A stretch of 11,543 nucleotides of DNA from CAZGQY01 sp964528035 (GCA_964528035.1 CAZGQY010000137.1:1-11543); one strand, 5' to 3'; shown: positions 1 to 6,885, numbered from the stretch's first letter. The notes: generated from the letters alone by a model not told the origin. A program made the numbers and translations.

Positions 1-265
1 TTATGCTCATTTCCACTACAGCCTTATAACGATTTTTATCAATATCAATTTTTTCTACCCGACCAATTCTAACCCCTGTAAAAGTTACCGGAGACCTGAC
101 CTTTAAACCACCCACATTTTCAAAACGTGCGATTAGACGATAACCTTCACTGCCACTAAAATTGGCGCTCAAATTACTTACGTGTATAGCAAGAAAACTT
201 ATTCCGCCAATACCAATAAAAACAAATAGTCCCACCCAGGTCACCAGTGTCTTAGACGACTGCAT
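1..265 (-). CDS. mlaD: MlaD, MCE-domain phospholipid-binding protein (N-terminal part)
   Basis: The first 88 codons are present; the rest lies beyond the left edge. MlaD is the substrate-binding subunit of the Mla ABC system. It forms a hexameric MCE ring in the periplasm, anchored in the inner membrane, and passes phospholipids between the periplasmic carrier MlaC and the MlaFE core. Visible here are a short cytoplasmic start, one hydrophobic anchor at about residues 8-27 (WVGLFVFIGIGGISF), and the opening of the MCE domain with FENVGGLKVRSPVTFTGVRIGRV at about residues 48-70, which matches the FDNIGGLKARSPV region of the E. coli protein. The ATG sits one base after the TAG of mlaE, so the two genes are almost certainly translationally coupled. 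Identity is secure; only the C-terminal half is unseen. Confidence 0.93.
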   Translation of the reverse strand, partial: MQSSKTLVTWVGLFVFIGIGGISFLAIHVSNLSANFSGSEGYRLIARFENVGGLKVRSPVTFTGVRIGRVEKIDIDKNRYKAVVEMSI

Positions 266-266
266 A

Positions 267-1049
267 CTAAAAGTCTCCAAACATTAAAGCGGTCAACAAA
301 AAATCCAACGCCAGAATTGCGAACGCTGAATGCACCACTGTACGTGTAGTCGCTCGACTCACACCTTCAGAGGTAGGCAGCGTGTCATAACCTTCAAACA
401 CAGCAATCCATGTTACAACAAAGCCGAACACCAAACTCTTAATAACGCCATTAAGGATATCTTCGTAATAATCAATGCTGGCTTGCATTTGTGACCAAAA
501 CGCCCCATCGTCAACACCCAACATACCGACTCCGACAAAATGTCCGCCCATGACACCAACCATACTGAATATTGCAGCAAGAAATGGCATGGAGATCAAT
601 CCGGAAAAAAATCTTGGTGCAGCAATCCTCCGGACCGGGTCGACGGCCATCATTTCCATACCAGAAAGCTGATCCGTCGCTTTCATTAACCCTATTTCTG
701 CTGTTATGGAAGAACCGGCTCGCCCTGCAAACAATAAGGCTGAAACGACCGGTCCCAACTCACGAACCAGTGATGCGGCCACCATAACGCCCAGTGTTTG
801 TTCGGCTCCAAAATCAGATAAAATAGTATAGCCTTGCAAACCCAATACCATACCCACAAAAATTCCGGATATAATAATCAGCAGCAATGTCAAAACACCC
901 ACTGAATAAATTTGCACAATCAAAAGACCGGGGCGACGCAAGACTTCCATTACCCCAACAAGCATTGCCCCAAGGAATATCGTTCCCCGCCCTGATTTCT
1001 CGAGAATCCGCAAGGTTGTATCCCCGAGGCTCTGAAATAATCCGATCAT
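267..1049 (-). CDS. mlaE: MlaE, permease of the Mla phospholipid ABC transporter
   Basis: Inner-membrane permease subunit of the MlaFEDB complex, which helps keep phospholipids out of the outer leaflet of the outer membrane. The 260-residue length equals that of the E. coli protein. Hallmark stretches are present: VSGVLTLLLII-type hydrophobic segments near 50-70, SGIFVGMVLGLQGY at 61-74, the MlaE/Ycf-type core RELGPVVSALLFAGRAGSS at 96-114, TAEIGLMKATDQLSGMEMMAVDP at 116-138, and a C-terminal SRATTRTVVHSAFA at 231-244. It follows mlaF after 46 bases and precedes mlaD after one base, the canonical F-E-D order. The Shine-Dalgarno before this ATG is weak, but the start aligns with the known N-terminus. 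Loss would be expected to impair outer-membrane lipid asymmetry (family knowledge). Confidence 0.96.
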   Translation of the reverse strand: MIGLFQSLGDTTLRILEKSGRGTIFLGAMLVGVMEVLRRPGLLIVQIYSVGVLTLLLIIISGIFVGMVLGLQGYTILSDFGAEQTLGVMVAASLVRELGPVVSALLFAGRAGSSITAEIGLMKATDQLSGMEMMAVDPVRRIAAPRFFSGLISMPFLAAIFSMVGVMGGHFVGVGMLGVDDGAFWSQMQASIDYYEDILNGVIKSLVFGFVVTWIAVFEGYDTLPTSEGVSRATTRTVVHSAFAILALDFLLTALMFGDF

Positions 1050-1095
1050 TTCAGTTTACTACCATTGAAAAGTACACCATCAATCCACTGGCCTA

Positions 1096-1920
1096 CTAGA
1101 CCGTTCGGGAACAGAGGAGATCTTTAGTAAAATCGTCCGCCTTATAATGGAAATGCACCGGACCATCAGGAGCACCTGTCAGAAACTGTTGAACACGCTC
1201 GGAGGTTGATCGCACCAGAGACTCCGGGGTACCCTCACCAACTACGTGGCCTTCTGCAAGCACGTAAATTTTATCTGCTATTGCCGATGTTTCCTGCACA
1301 TCGTGGGACACCACAATACTTGTCAACCCCAGCGCACTGTTAAACTCGCGAATCAATTTAACCAATATTCCCATCGTTATAGGATCCTGACCCGTAAAAG
1401 GTTCGTCATACATAATCATCGTTGGATCTAAAGCAATCGCTCGAGCAAGTGCAACCCGCCTGGCCATACCGCCCGATAACTCCGCTGGCATCAAATCGCG
1501 CGCACCCCTCAAACCCACAGCCTGCAACTTCATCAAAACCAATGTACGAATCAGCGATTCGGATAAATTTGTATGCTCCCTGATTGGAAATGCTACGTTG
1601 TCAAAAACATTCAAATCGGTAAGCAATGCGCCACTCTGAAACATCATTCCCATTCGTTTACGCAGGGTATACAAGGCTGCAACAGATAATCCATTAACAT
1701 CTTCGCCATCGACACAAATTTTACCGGCGTGCGGCCTCAGTTGCCCACCAATTAATTTCAGCAAGGTTGTCTTTCCCGTTCCACTCGGCCCCATGATCGC
1801 GGTCACTTTGCCTCGCGGAATATCCATATCTATACCGTCGAATATCATTTTATCTTCGCGAATAAATGTCAGACCGCGAATGGTTACGACGCTGTTCGTA
1901 TCAGTTTGCGAATCACGCAT
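1096..1920 (-). CDS. mlaF: MlaF, ATPase of the Mla phospholipid ABC transporter
   Basis: Cytoplasmic ATP-binding subunit that drives MlaE. All ABC motifs are intact in the 274 residues: Walker A GPSGTGKT at 44-51, Q-loop MMFQSGALLTDLNVFDN at 92-108 with Gln95, signature LSGGMARRVALARA at 148-161, Walker B TMIMYDEP at 167-174 with Glu173, and the H-loop VVSHD with His206. The QDPITMGILVKLI and EHTNL segments and the C-terminal tail, which in E. coli MlaF contributes to regulation, are also recognisable. First gene of the visible operon. The ATG at 1920 has no strong Shine-Dalgarno, so the exact start is slightly uncertain. A promoter candidate lies 40-70 bases upstream. Confidence 0.96.
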   Translation of the reverse strand: MRDSQTDTNSVVTIRGLTFIREDKMIFDGIDMDIPRGKVTAIMGPSGTGKTTLLKLIGGQLRPHAGKICVDGEDVNGLSVAALYTLRKRMGMMFQSGALLTDLNVFDNVAFPIREHTNLSESLIRTLVLMKLQAVGLRGARDLMPAELSGGMARRVALARAIALDPTMIMYDEPFTGQDPITMGILVKLIREFNSALGLTSIVVSHDVQETSAIADKIYVLAEGHVVGEGTPESLVRSTSERVQQFLTGAPDGPVHFHYKADDFTKDLLCSRTV

Positions 1921-1959
1921 TACAAATCGATCAAATGGAATTCCAATATCAAACTGTGC

Positions 1960-1989
1960 ATTGTCTCCGAGTTATTATTAATCAGTCAA
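1960..1989 (-). promoter_or_regulatory. Candidate sigma70 promoter of the mla operon
   Basis: On the minus strand a TTGACT (-35, plus positions 1984-1989) is followed by 18 bases and then GACAAT (-10, plus positions 1960-1965). The -35 matches consensus at 5 of 6 bases and the -10 at 4 of 6. Transcription would start near 1953, leaving a leader of about 33 bases before mlaF. Seen by eye only; in AT-rich DNA such pairs occur by chance. Confidence 0.4.
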
Positions 1990-2111
1990 CACAATACAAG
2001 ATAAAAAAACAGGAAGATTATCTCCACTCTCATTCACTAAGCGCTACCCATCCACTTTTTGGAATTTTTTATTGGAAATAATTTATGTACTCAAACCCGA
2101 GTTGCAAGACA

Positions 2112-2216
2112 TTGAACCAAATTATGGCTCTGTTGCAAAAACCTAGAAAAGCCGGAGAAATGTCTTTGATAGCGAAGGATATTGCAAAACAGAAAATATC
2201 ATTTTGAACCAAATTA
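2112..2216. repeat. 13-bp direct repeat flanking a 79-bp segment
   Basis: TTGAACCAAATTA occurs at 2112-2124 and again at 2204-2216, bracketing 79 bases. The bracketed segment begins with TGGCTCTGTTGCAAAAA, similar to the GGCxCTGTTGCAAA ends of IS6/IS26-like and some other elements. It ends with TTGCAAAACAG, a roughly complementary counterpart. It could be the scar of a small insertion with target duplication, or chance in AT-rich DNA. Confidence 0.4.
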
Positions 2217-2275
2217 CTCCGACTTCGATAAAATCATCTGCTACATCCCCAAACAATAGAGGCCCTTGCAAACAT

Positions 2276-2704
2276 CTACTCATCGTTTTCCTGTCGCCAT
2301 TTAACAAGTGTCCAAATAAAGCCGGTACCGTCCTGGATAACAAAAGCCAGCGCCAAAGTTCCTGGTAATATTTCTAACAACCACAGCACCAGCATAATCG
2401 GTGGTACGAGCGGCCTGTCCAACAAAGACGCAAAAACGAAGCCTTTTGAATTCAACCTTCCACTAACGATATACAAACTTCCCAATCCCGATACCAGCAA
2501 ACCAGCCAAACGGAAAAAATTTCTGCCCTGTTCCTGATATTCTGGAAATGCCAATACCTTAGCAACAAAATCCGGACAAAATAGAATGATGACTCCCTCC
2601 AGGAATATCACCCAACCAAATATTTCTACAGACCGGGCCGATCCACTCTGACCGGGCGCATCGATAATACGCTTAAACATTACAATAAATGAATTTGTCG
2701 ACAT
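2276..2704 (-). CDS. Uncharacterised inner-membrane protein, 142 aa
   Basis: I do not recognise this family. The protein is small and hydrophobic, with probable membrane segments at about residues 27-47, 63-82 and 100-124, and a polar C-terminal tail ending in KWRQENDE. Notable residues are FCPDF at 42-46 after the first segment, a glycine-rich second segment (AGLLVSGLGSLYIVSG), and a PPIMLVLWLLEILPG stretch in the third. The start at 2704 is well supported by AGGAGG placed directly upstream of the ATG. The gene stands alone, divergent from the 298-aa membrane protein gene across 189 bases, and its 3' end abuts possible insertion-sequence-end debris. No function can be assigned. Confidence 0.8.
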   Translation of the reverse strand: MSTNSFIVMFKRIIDAPGQSGSARSVEIFGWVIFLEGVIILFCPDFVAKVLAFPEYQEQGRNFFRLAGLLVSGLGSLYIVSGRLNSKGFVFASLLDRPLVPPIMLVLWLLEILPGTLALAFVIQDGTGFIWTLVKWRQENDE

Positions 2705-2893
2705 ATCTCCTCCTGATTAAATTACAGATTCTGAAAAGCTAGACCCTCGGTAATATTACCATTGTAGGAACTTGCGCCCTAAACCACAAAGATGCAGAAT
2801 ATAGAGTAGGATGTCATTGATTTTTTTGCGCTAAGCACCATGAGAGCCATTCGAAGATTCACCAGAAAAAGCCCCCCGATATGAGGTTAGACC
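2705..2893. promoter_or_regulatory. Divergent control region with a 12-bp perfect palindrome
   Basis: This 189-base spacer separates two divergent membrane-protein genes and must carry both promoters. It contains the perfect palindrome GGTAATATTACC at 2749-2760, a plausible dimeric-regulator site lying closer to the leftward gene. No clear -35/-10 pair stands out. Good ribosome binding sites lie at each end (AGGAGG for the leftward gene, GAGG at about 2883-2886 for the rightward one). Confidence 0.35.
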
Positions 2894-3790
2894 ATGGACA
2901 GAAACACTCGTGACAGGATAGATCCGCAAGACAATAAGTGGATTGAAGAACACCTCGATACTGAATATAAACCGAGTCCGGGAGAAATCACCGAACTGGT
3001 TGATATCGTAGAAAAGAAAATCACTACCCAAGAAGTAGATGATGCAGTACAAATTGAACTGGCAATCGTTCTGAATCTGCTGGCTAAAATGGAGCAGGGA
3101 AAAACCGTTTCCAGAAACAAAAGAAACCTGACACTGGCATTGAAAACTCTGGGCTCAGATCAGCCTAATTTAAGTTTTGTTCGTGGTTTGAGAAAGCAGC
3201 TGGAGTGGGATTCCATTGCTTATTCAAAAGGCCTGCCGAGAATACTTCGACGTATTGCGGGGCCTACCCCCATCAGTGCAATGGTTTCCGGAGTACTGGC
3301 AACAATTATAATTTTTCCGATCAGCTATATAATATTGGTTACTCAGAACGAAATCGTCCTGCAAAAACATTTCGACATGTCCACAGTAAATATACTGGTC
3401 GGTGGTGCATTTGTAGGTGGTGTTGTGAGCATACTTTCGCGGCTGGAACAATTTGGAACACTACAACTGTACAACCCCAATCTGGTATTCCTGACAGCCT
3501 TTTGGAAACCATTGCTCGGCGTCATGCTTTCCTTATTTGCCTACTGTATATTTGCATCGGATTTCATCCAGATATCAGGATTCGATTTTCTGGCGCCGAC
3601 AGCCGAAAACGCCGTGGATGAACAAGCAATCCTTTTAGCTCATCAAAAACATTATCTAATCATTTGGGCCTTGGGTTTTATTTGCGGATTCAGCGAAAGA
3701 TTTACCCGCGACCTGGTGCGTGGCGTGGAAAATAAATTGACTTCATCCAGTGGTGATAATTCCGAGGAAAAATGCGGCCATCATAAGTAG
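2894..3790 (+). CDS. Uncharacterised membrane protein with soluble helical N-terminus, 298 aa
   Basis: No function recognised. Residues 1-110 are charged and probably helical (for example EEHLDTEYKPSPGEITELV and DDAVQIELAIVLNLL) and predicted cytoplasmic. Hydrophobic segments follow at about 128-149, 163-182, 199-222 and 253-268, then a short polar tail containing CGHHK. The last segment ends in GFICGFSERFTRDLV (261-275). From memory, a GF(x)2GFSERF-type ending recurs in several uncharacterised bacterial membrane proteins, but I cannot confirm that here. The ATG at 2894 has GAGG seven bases upstream. The gene is divergent from the 142-aa protein gene and convergent with the acetoacetyl-CoA synthetase gene, with the palindromic element lying 37 bases past its stop. 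Confidence 0.85.
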   Translation: MDRNTRDRIDPQDNKWIEEHLDTEYKPSPGEITELVDIVEKKITTQEVDDAVQIELAIVLNLLAKMEQGKTVSRNKRNLTLALKTLGSDQPNLSFVRGLRKQLEWDSIAYSKGLPRILRRIAGPTPISAMVSGVLATIIIFPISYIILVTQNEIVLQKHFDMSTVNILVGGAFVGGVVSILSRLEQFGTLQLYNPNLVFLTAFWKPLLGVMLSLFAYCIFASDFIQISGFDFLAPTAENAVDEQAILLAHQKHYLIIWALGFICGFSERFTRDLVRGVENKLTSSSGDNSEEKCGHHK

Positions 3791-4090
3791 TCGATCCGAG
3801 AATAATTAGCTGCTACTGGGCTTCTAAGGAGCGAGAATTCAATAACATACGAATCCTGACTTGTCTTATTGTCCGTCTTCTGCGTTGTAGCAACAGTTGC
3901 GTAGCCCTGCTATGCGCCTGTTGCTATGCCTTCAAGACAAACAATTATCCTGCGTCAATCTTTCGCATATGATTAAAACCTCGCTCCTAATTTTCCAAAC
4001 CCTTCATTTCTGTTTGCTTCATGTAGCCCATATAGAGTGTCAAATTTTCCCGGGGAAATCCTGCGGCTTCAGGCTTGATAAACCTTTGGT
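3791..4090. other. Convergent intergenic gap, mostly the palindromic element
   Basis: Between the stop of the 298-aa membrane protein and the stop of acetoacetyl-CoA synthetase. More than half is the palindromic element. The remaining 100 bases on the right contain only short inverted repeats: ATTTTCCC next to GGGGAAAT around 4043-4058, and TAAACC-TTT-GGTTTA at 4079-4093 overlapping the synthetase stop. No gene is seen. Confidence 0.6.
3828..3987. repeat. MITE-like 160-bp near-palindromic element
   Basis: Perfect 8-bp terminal inverted repeats, GGAGCGAG at 3828-3835 and CTCGCTCC at 3980-3987, are each bordered by a TAA triplet (3825-3827 and 3988-3990), as a 3-bp target duplication would be. 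The interior is an extended imperfect palindrome on the same centre (about 3907). ATTGT 3868-3872 pairs with ACAAT 3941-3945, and GTCTT 3875-3879 with AAGAC 3934-3938. A core stem of about 18 pairs (GTAGCAACAG from 3887 against CTGTTGCTAT to 3927) closes on a CCCTG loop at 3905-3909. The outer arms (CATACGAA against TTCGCATATG, TGAC against GTCA) also match loosely. It sits between convergent genes and carries no ORF of its own. A MITE, a REP/ERIC-like repeat or a structured RNA are all possible; a bidirectional terminator role is inference. Confidence 0.65.
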
Positions 4091-6040
4091 TTAACTATTC
4101 AACTCAGCAATATTCTCGAAATTCTGTAGTGACTCAGGATTAACCAGAGTGCTGATATTTTCTACCTTACGCCCGTGCACTATATTCCTTACCGCAGATT
4201 CAACCAATTTGCCACTTTTGGTGTAGGGGATATCAGCCACCTGAATGATTTTCGCCGGCTGATGCCGGGGCGATGCATTTTCACGAATCTGCCTATTTAT
4301 CCTATCAATCAACGCCTCGTTTAGTTCACTGCCGATACTCAAACGAACAAATAGTATAATCCTTACATCTCCAGCCCATTCCTGAGCAATGACAACGCTG
4401 TCTAAGATTTCCGCAATCTGCCCCGTTTGACGATAGATCTCGGCGGACCCAATCCGCACACCTCCAGGATTTAAAACGCTGTCTGATCGCCCATAAATAA
4501 TCACGCCACCCTTATCGGTGATTTCAGCAAAATCCCCATGACACCAGACATTATCAAAGCGGCTAAAATAAGCTGCATGGTATTTCTCACGCTTAGCATC
4601 GTTCCAAAAGGCCACCGGCATCGACGGGAAGGGCTGCGTACAAACCAGTTCGCCTTTTTCATCCCCTATAGAAACCCCCTGTTCATCAAATACATCAACG
4701 CTCATACCCAGACCACAGCACTGAATCTCTCCACGTCTAACAGGTACTACCGGAGGGCCTGCGACAAAACATGAAACGATATCGGTACCTCCCGATATTG
4801 ACGACAGACAGACATCGCTTTTTAGTTTTTGGTAAATATAATCAAAATTTTCGGGAAGTAACGGAGAGCCCGTGGACAAGATTGTTTTCAGTGTTGTTAA
4901 TGCATGAGTCTGGCTATAATCCAAATTAGCTTTCCTCAACGAATCAATAAATCCTGCAGACACCCCAAAAATATCAATACCAAAACGATCAATCAGATCA
5001 ATAAGTACAGATTTTTTCGGGTAAACCGGGCACCCATCGTAAAGCACCAGCGTTGCACCGGAAGCCAGACCCGACACTAACCAATTCCACATCATCCAAC
5101 CGCAGGTGGTGAAATAGAACAGTCGATCACCCGGATGCACATCCGCAATCAGCTGATGTTCTTTATAGTGCTGAATCAGGGTGCCACCAGCACCATGGAC
5201 AATGCACTTGGGCACACCTGTCGTACCCGAGGAATATAGAATATAAAGCGGATGGTCGAATGGAAATTGTTCGAATCGGATCAAGTCCGGCGAATAACGC
5301 TCGACCAGGACATGAAACCAGTCTCCATTTGGTTTACTCACGCATTCTTTGTCCTCGTGTCGAACCGTTATTACATGTTCGATATCGGGTACTGCACTGA
5401 GTAAAGCCTTAACACAATCAGCCGTTTTATACTGACGGCCGTTATAAAGATAATAGTCAACACACAATAAAACTTTCGGCTTAATCTGACCAAAACGATC
5501 CACCAGCGCCTCCGCCCCGAATTCCGGCGAACAACTGGACCAGATAGCGCCAATACTGGTTGCAGCAAGCATAGCAATGACTGCCTCCGGGATATTCGGT
5601 AAATAGCCCGCCACCCGATCACCGCTAACAACTCCCATATCCCTGAAAGCTAGAACCAAACGAGAAACCTGCTGATACAGCTGTTGGTAGCTTAGCGAAG
5701 ATTGCAACCCATCTTCCCGGCAAAATAATATCGCCTTCTCAGAGCCACGGTAACGCAATAAATTTTCGGCGAAATTTAAGCGGGCGTGTGGAAACCATCG
5801 AACCTTTGCAAACGAATCAATATTTTCTACTGTACATTCACCCCGCGTCTCAGCAACGAGTCCACTAAAATCCCAGACACTATTCCAAAAAGACTCCGGC
5901 TGTTTGATAGACCAACGATATAAAGAATCGTAGTCACTTATTTCTATAGTAGAATCTTCCGATACCTGACGCATAAACGCCGAGATGTTAGCCGCCTGAA
6001 TTCTTTGCCTGGAAGGAAACCAAAGAATCGGATTCGACAT
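4091..6040 (-). CDS. Acetoacetyl-CoA synthetase (acetoacetate--CoA ligase)
   Basis: Adenylate-forming enzyme that activates acetoacetate with ATP and CoA to acetoacetyl-CoA in the cytoplasm. It links ketone-body, leucine or polyhydroxybutyrate breakdown to acetyl-CoA. At 649 aa it has the usual family length. Visible are the acetyl/acetoacetyl-CoA synthetase N-terminal cap around residues 35-60 (YDSLYRWSIKQPESFW), the phosphate loop YSSGTTGVPK at 269-278 and GWMMWNWLVSGLASGATL at 314-331. GGTD is at 417-420, and the hinge region GRSDSVLNPGGVRIGSAEIY at 517-536. The catalytic-lysine motif TKSGK ends at Lys611. The FWNSVWDFSGL-type start and VNPESL tail favour acetoacetyl- over acetyl-CoA synthetase. 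The ATG lies 13 bases after the FMN reductase stop, with a weak ribosome site, so co-transcription and coupled translation are likely. Confidence 0.93.
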   Translation of the reverse strand: MSNPILWFPSRQRIQAANISAFMRQVSEDSTIEISDYDSLYRWSIKQPESFWNSVWDFSGLVAETRGECTVENIDSFAKVRWFPHARLNFAENLLRYRGSEKAILFCREDGLQSSLSYQQLYQQVSRLVLAFRDMGVVSGDRVAGYLPNIPEAVIAMLAATSIGAIWSSCSPEFGAEALVDRFGQIKPKVLLCVDYYLYNGRQYKTADCVKALLSAVPDIEHVITVRHEDKECVSKPNGDWFHVLVERYSPDLIRFEQFPFDHPLYILYSSGTTGVPKCIVHGAGGTLIQHYKEHQLIADVHPGDRLFYFTTCGWMMWNWLVSGLASGATLVLYDGCPVYPKKSVLIDLIDRFGIDIFGVSAGFIDSLRKANLDYSQTHALTTLKTILSTGSPLLPENFDYIYQKLKSDVCLSSISGGTDIVSCFVAGPPVVPVRRGEIQCCGLGMSVDVFDEQGVSIGDEKGELVCTQPFPSMPVAFWNDAKREKYHAAYFSRFDNVWCHGDFAEITDKGGVIIYGRSDSVLNPGGVRIGSAEIYRQTGQIAEILDSVVIAQEWAGDVRIILFVRLSIGSELNEALIDRINRQIRENASPRHQPAKIIQVADIPYTKSGKLVESAVRNIVHGRKVENISTLVNPESLQNFENIAELNS

Positions 6041-6053
6041 ATCAGGAAATCAA

Positions 6054-6635
6054 CTACACGTGCAGTTTTAATAAGGTATCTGCTAATTTAACGCCCAGGT
6101 CTTCCACTCGTTCTTTTAGCTTTTGATCCTGAATATCGCCATTATCCCCAAAAACTTTATGCGCTGTTGGAACTGCGACCTGGTCGGGAAGCACGATACA
6201 TCCAAGATTACCTAAAATAGACCGCACATGAACCAAACCTCGAATACCTCCCAATGCTCCTGGAGAGGTACTCATTAAACTGATGACTTTACCTTTAAAA
6301 CATTGCAAGGGTGCCTCACCCTCTTGCGCTCGTGACAACCAATCGATGGTATTTTTTAATACTGCGGTCAAAGAACTGTTATATTCAGGGCTGGCAATCA
6401 ACAATCCCTGATGAGAATTCATCAGTGCCTTTAAAGATTTCACCGAATCCGGTATTCCGTTTTCCTGCTCATAATCCCCATCATATAAAGGCATTGGAAA
6501 ATCAGAGAGCCGAATGACCGTAACTGTCAATCCTCTGTTTTCAGCACCCTTCCCAGCAACCCGAACCAATTTATGATTAAACGAATCTTTGCGGGTACTG
6601 CCCGAAAATGCCAGTATCGAAAGTTTTTCTTGCAT
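6054..6635 (-). CDS. NADPH-dependent FMN reductase family protein (flavodoxin-like fold)
   Basis: Cytoplasmic flavoprotein of the NADPH-dependent FMN/quinone/azo reductase superfamily, 193 aa, the normal length. The FMN phosphate loop GSTRKDSFN is at 12-20 after a hydrophobic first strand (LSILAFS). SPEYNSSLTAVLKNTIDWLSR at 82-102 and SPGALGG at 124-130 form the remaining flavin-contact loops typical of the family. The ATG is preceded by GAGGTG at good spacing. It is the first gene of a two-gene unit with acetoacetyl-CoA synthetase. The electron acceptor cannot be told from sequence; quinone, chromate or azo compounds are all reported for relatives. How a reductase would assist acetoacetate metabolism is unclear, and the pairing may be only positional. 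Confidence 0.9.
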   Translation of the reverse strand: MQEKLSILAFSGSTRKDSFNHKLVRVAGKGAENRGLTVTVIRLSDFPMPLYDGDYEQENGIPDSVKSLKALMNSHQGLLIASPEYNSSLTAVLKNTIDWLSRAQEGEAPLQCFKGKVISLMSTSPGALGGIRGLVHVRSILGNLGCIVLPDQVAVPTAHKVFGDNGDIQDQKLKERVEDLGVKLADTLLKLHV

Positions 6636-6664
6636 TTAACACCTCACTGAAAATCAACAGTATC

Positions 6665-6691
6665 CTACAATAAATTCCCACTTCATTGTAG
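6665..6691. promoter_or_regulatory. Inverted repeat CTACAAT-N13-ATTGTAG upstream of the FMN reductase gene
   Basis: A perfect 7-bp inverted repeat with a 13-base spacer is centred about 43 bases upstream of the reductase start. This is where an operator for a dimeric regulator (LysR, TetR or similar) could overlap the promoter. No regulator gene is adjacent in the window. Inference from position and symmetry only. Confidence 0.35.
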
Positions 6692-6847
6692 ATTGAGAGA
6701 TGACAAAAGTATTAGCCAAGAAAACTGTCCAAAAATAGACGTCGTGAGCGGAAGTCATTTTGAGCCCATAATTCGATTAAAAGAGGCGAATAACAGTCAT
6801 CTTTAACGCTATAAATCGGGAATTTGAATCAAAATTCACTTTTCCCC

Positions 6848-6885
6848 AGAAGGCCTTCTATGCTCAGACAGCCTTCTAGCTGAGC
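6848..6885 (-). terminator. Hairpin cluster after the DUF6494 gene
   Basis: Immediately after the DUF6494 stop, the minus-strand transcript could form GCTCAG/CTGAGC (plus 6880-6885 with 6862-6867) and then the palindrome AGAAGGCCTTCT (6848-6859). The two compete with a third pairing, AGAAGGC 6848-6854 with GCCTTCT 6871-6877. No T-run follows (GGGGAAAAG), so a classical intrinsic terminator is doubtful. It may instead protect the 3' end. Confidence 0.35.

Larger units (their letters stand above)
1921..2275. other. Intergenic region between mlaF and the 142-aa membrane protein gene
   Basis: About 355 bases without a convincing gene. The left end holds the mlaF promoter candidate. The right two-thirds hold a 13-bp direct repeat (2112-2124 and 2204-2216) and two motifs resembling insertion-sequence ends: GGCTCTGTTGCAAAAA from 2126 and GAGGCCCTTGCAAAC at 2259-2273. 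The small minus-strand frame at 2143-2343 crosses into the neighbouring gene in another frame and shows no recognisable protein; I do not call it. Confidence 0.6.

Noticed and set aside
2143..2343. Minus-strand frame with a faint resemblance to a transposase start
   Set aside because: It overlaps the well-supported membrane gene in another frame, and the resemblance rests on a few residues only.
4079..4093. TAAACC-TTT-GGTTTA hairpin as terminator of acetoacetyl-CoA synthetase
   Set aside because: The stem is only six AT-rich pairs, includes the stop codon, and is not followed by a T-run on the transcribed strand.
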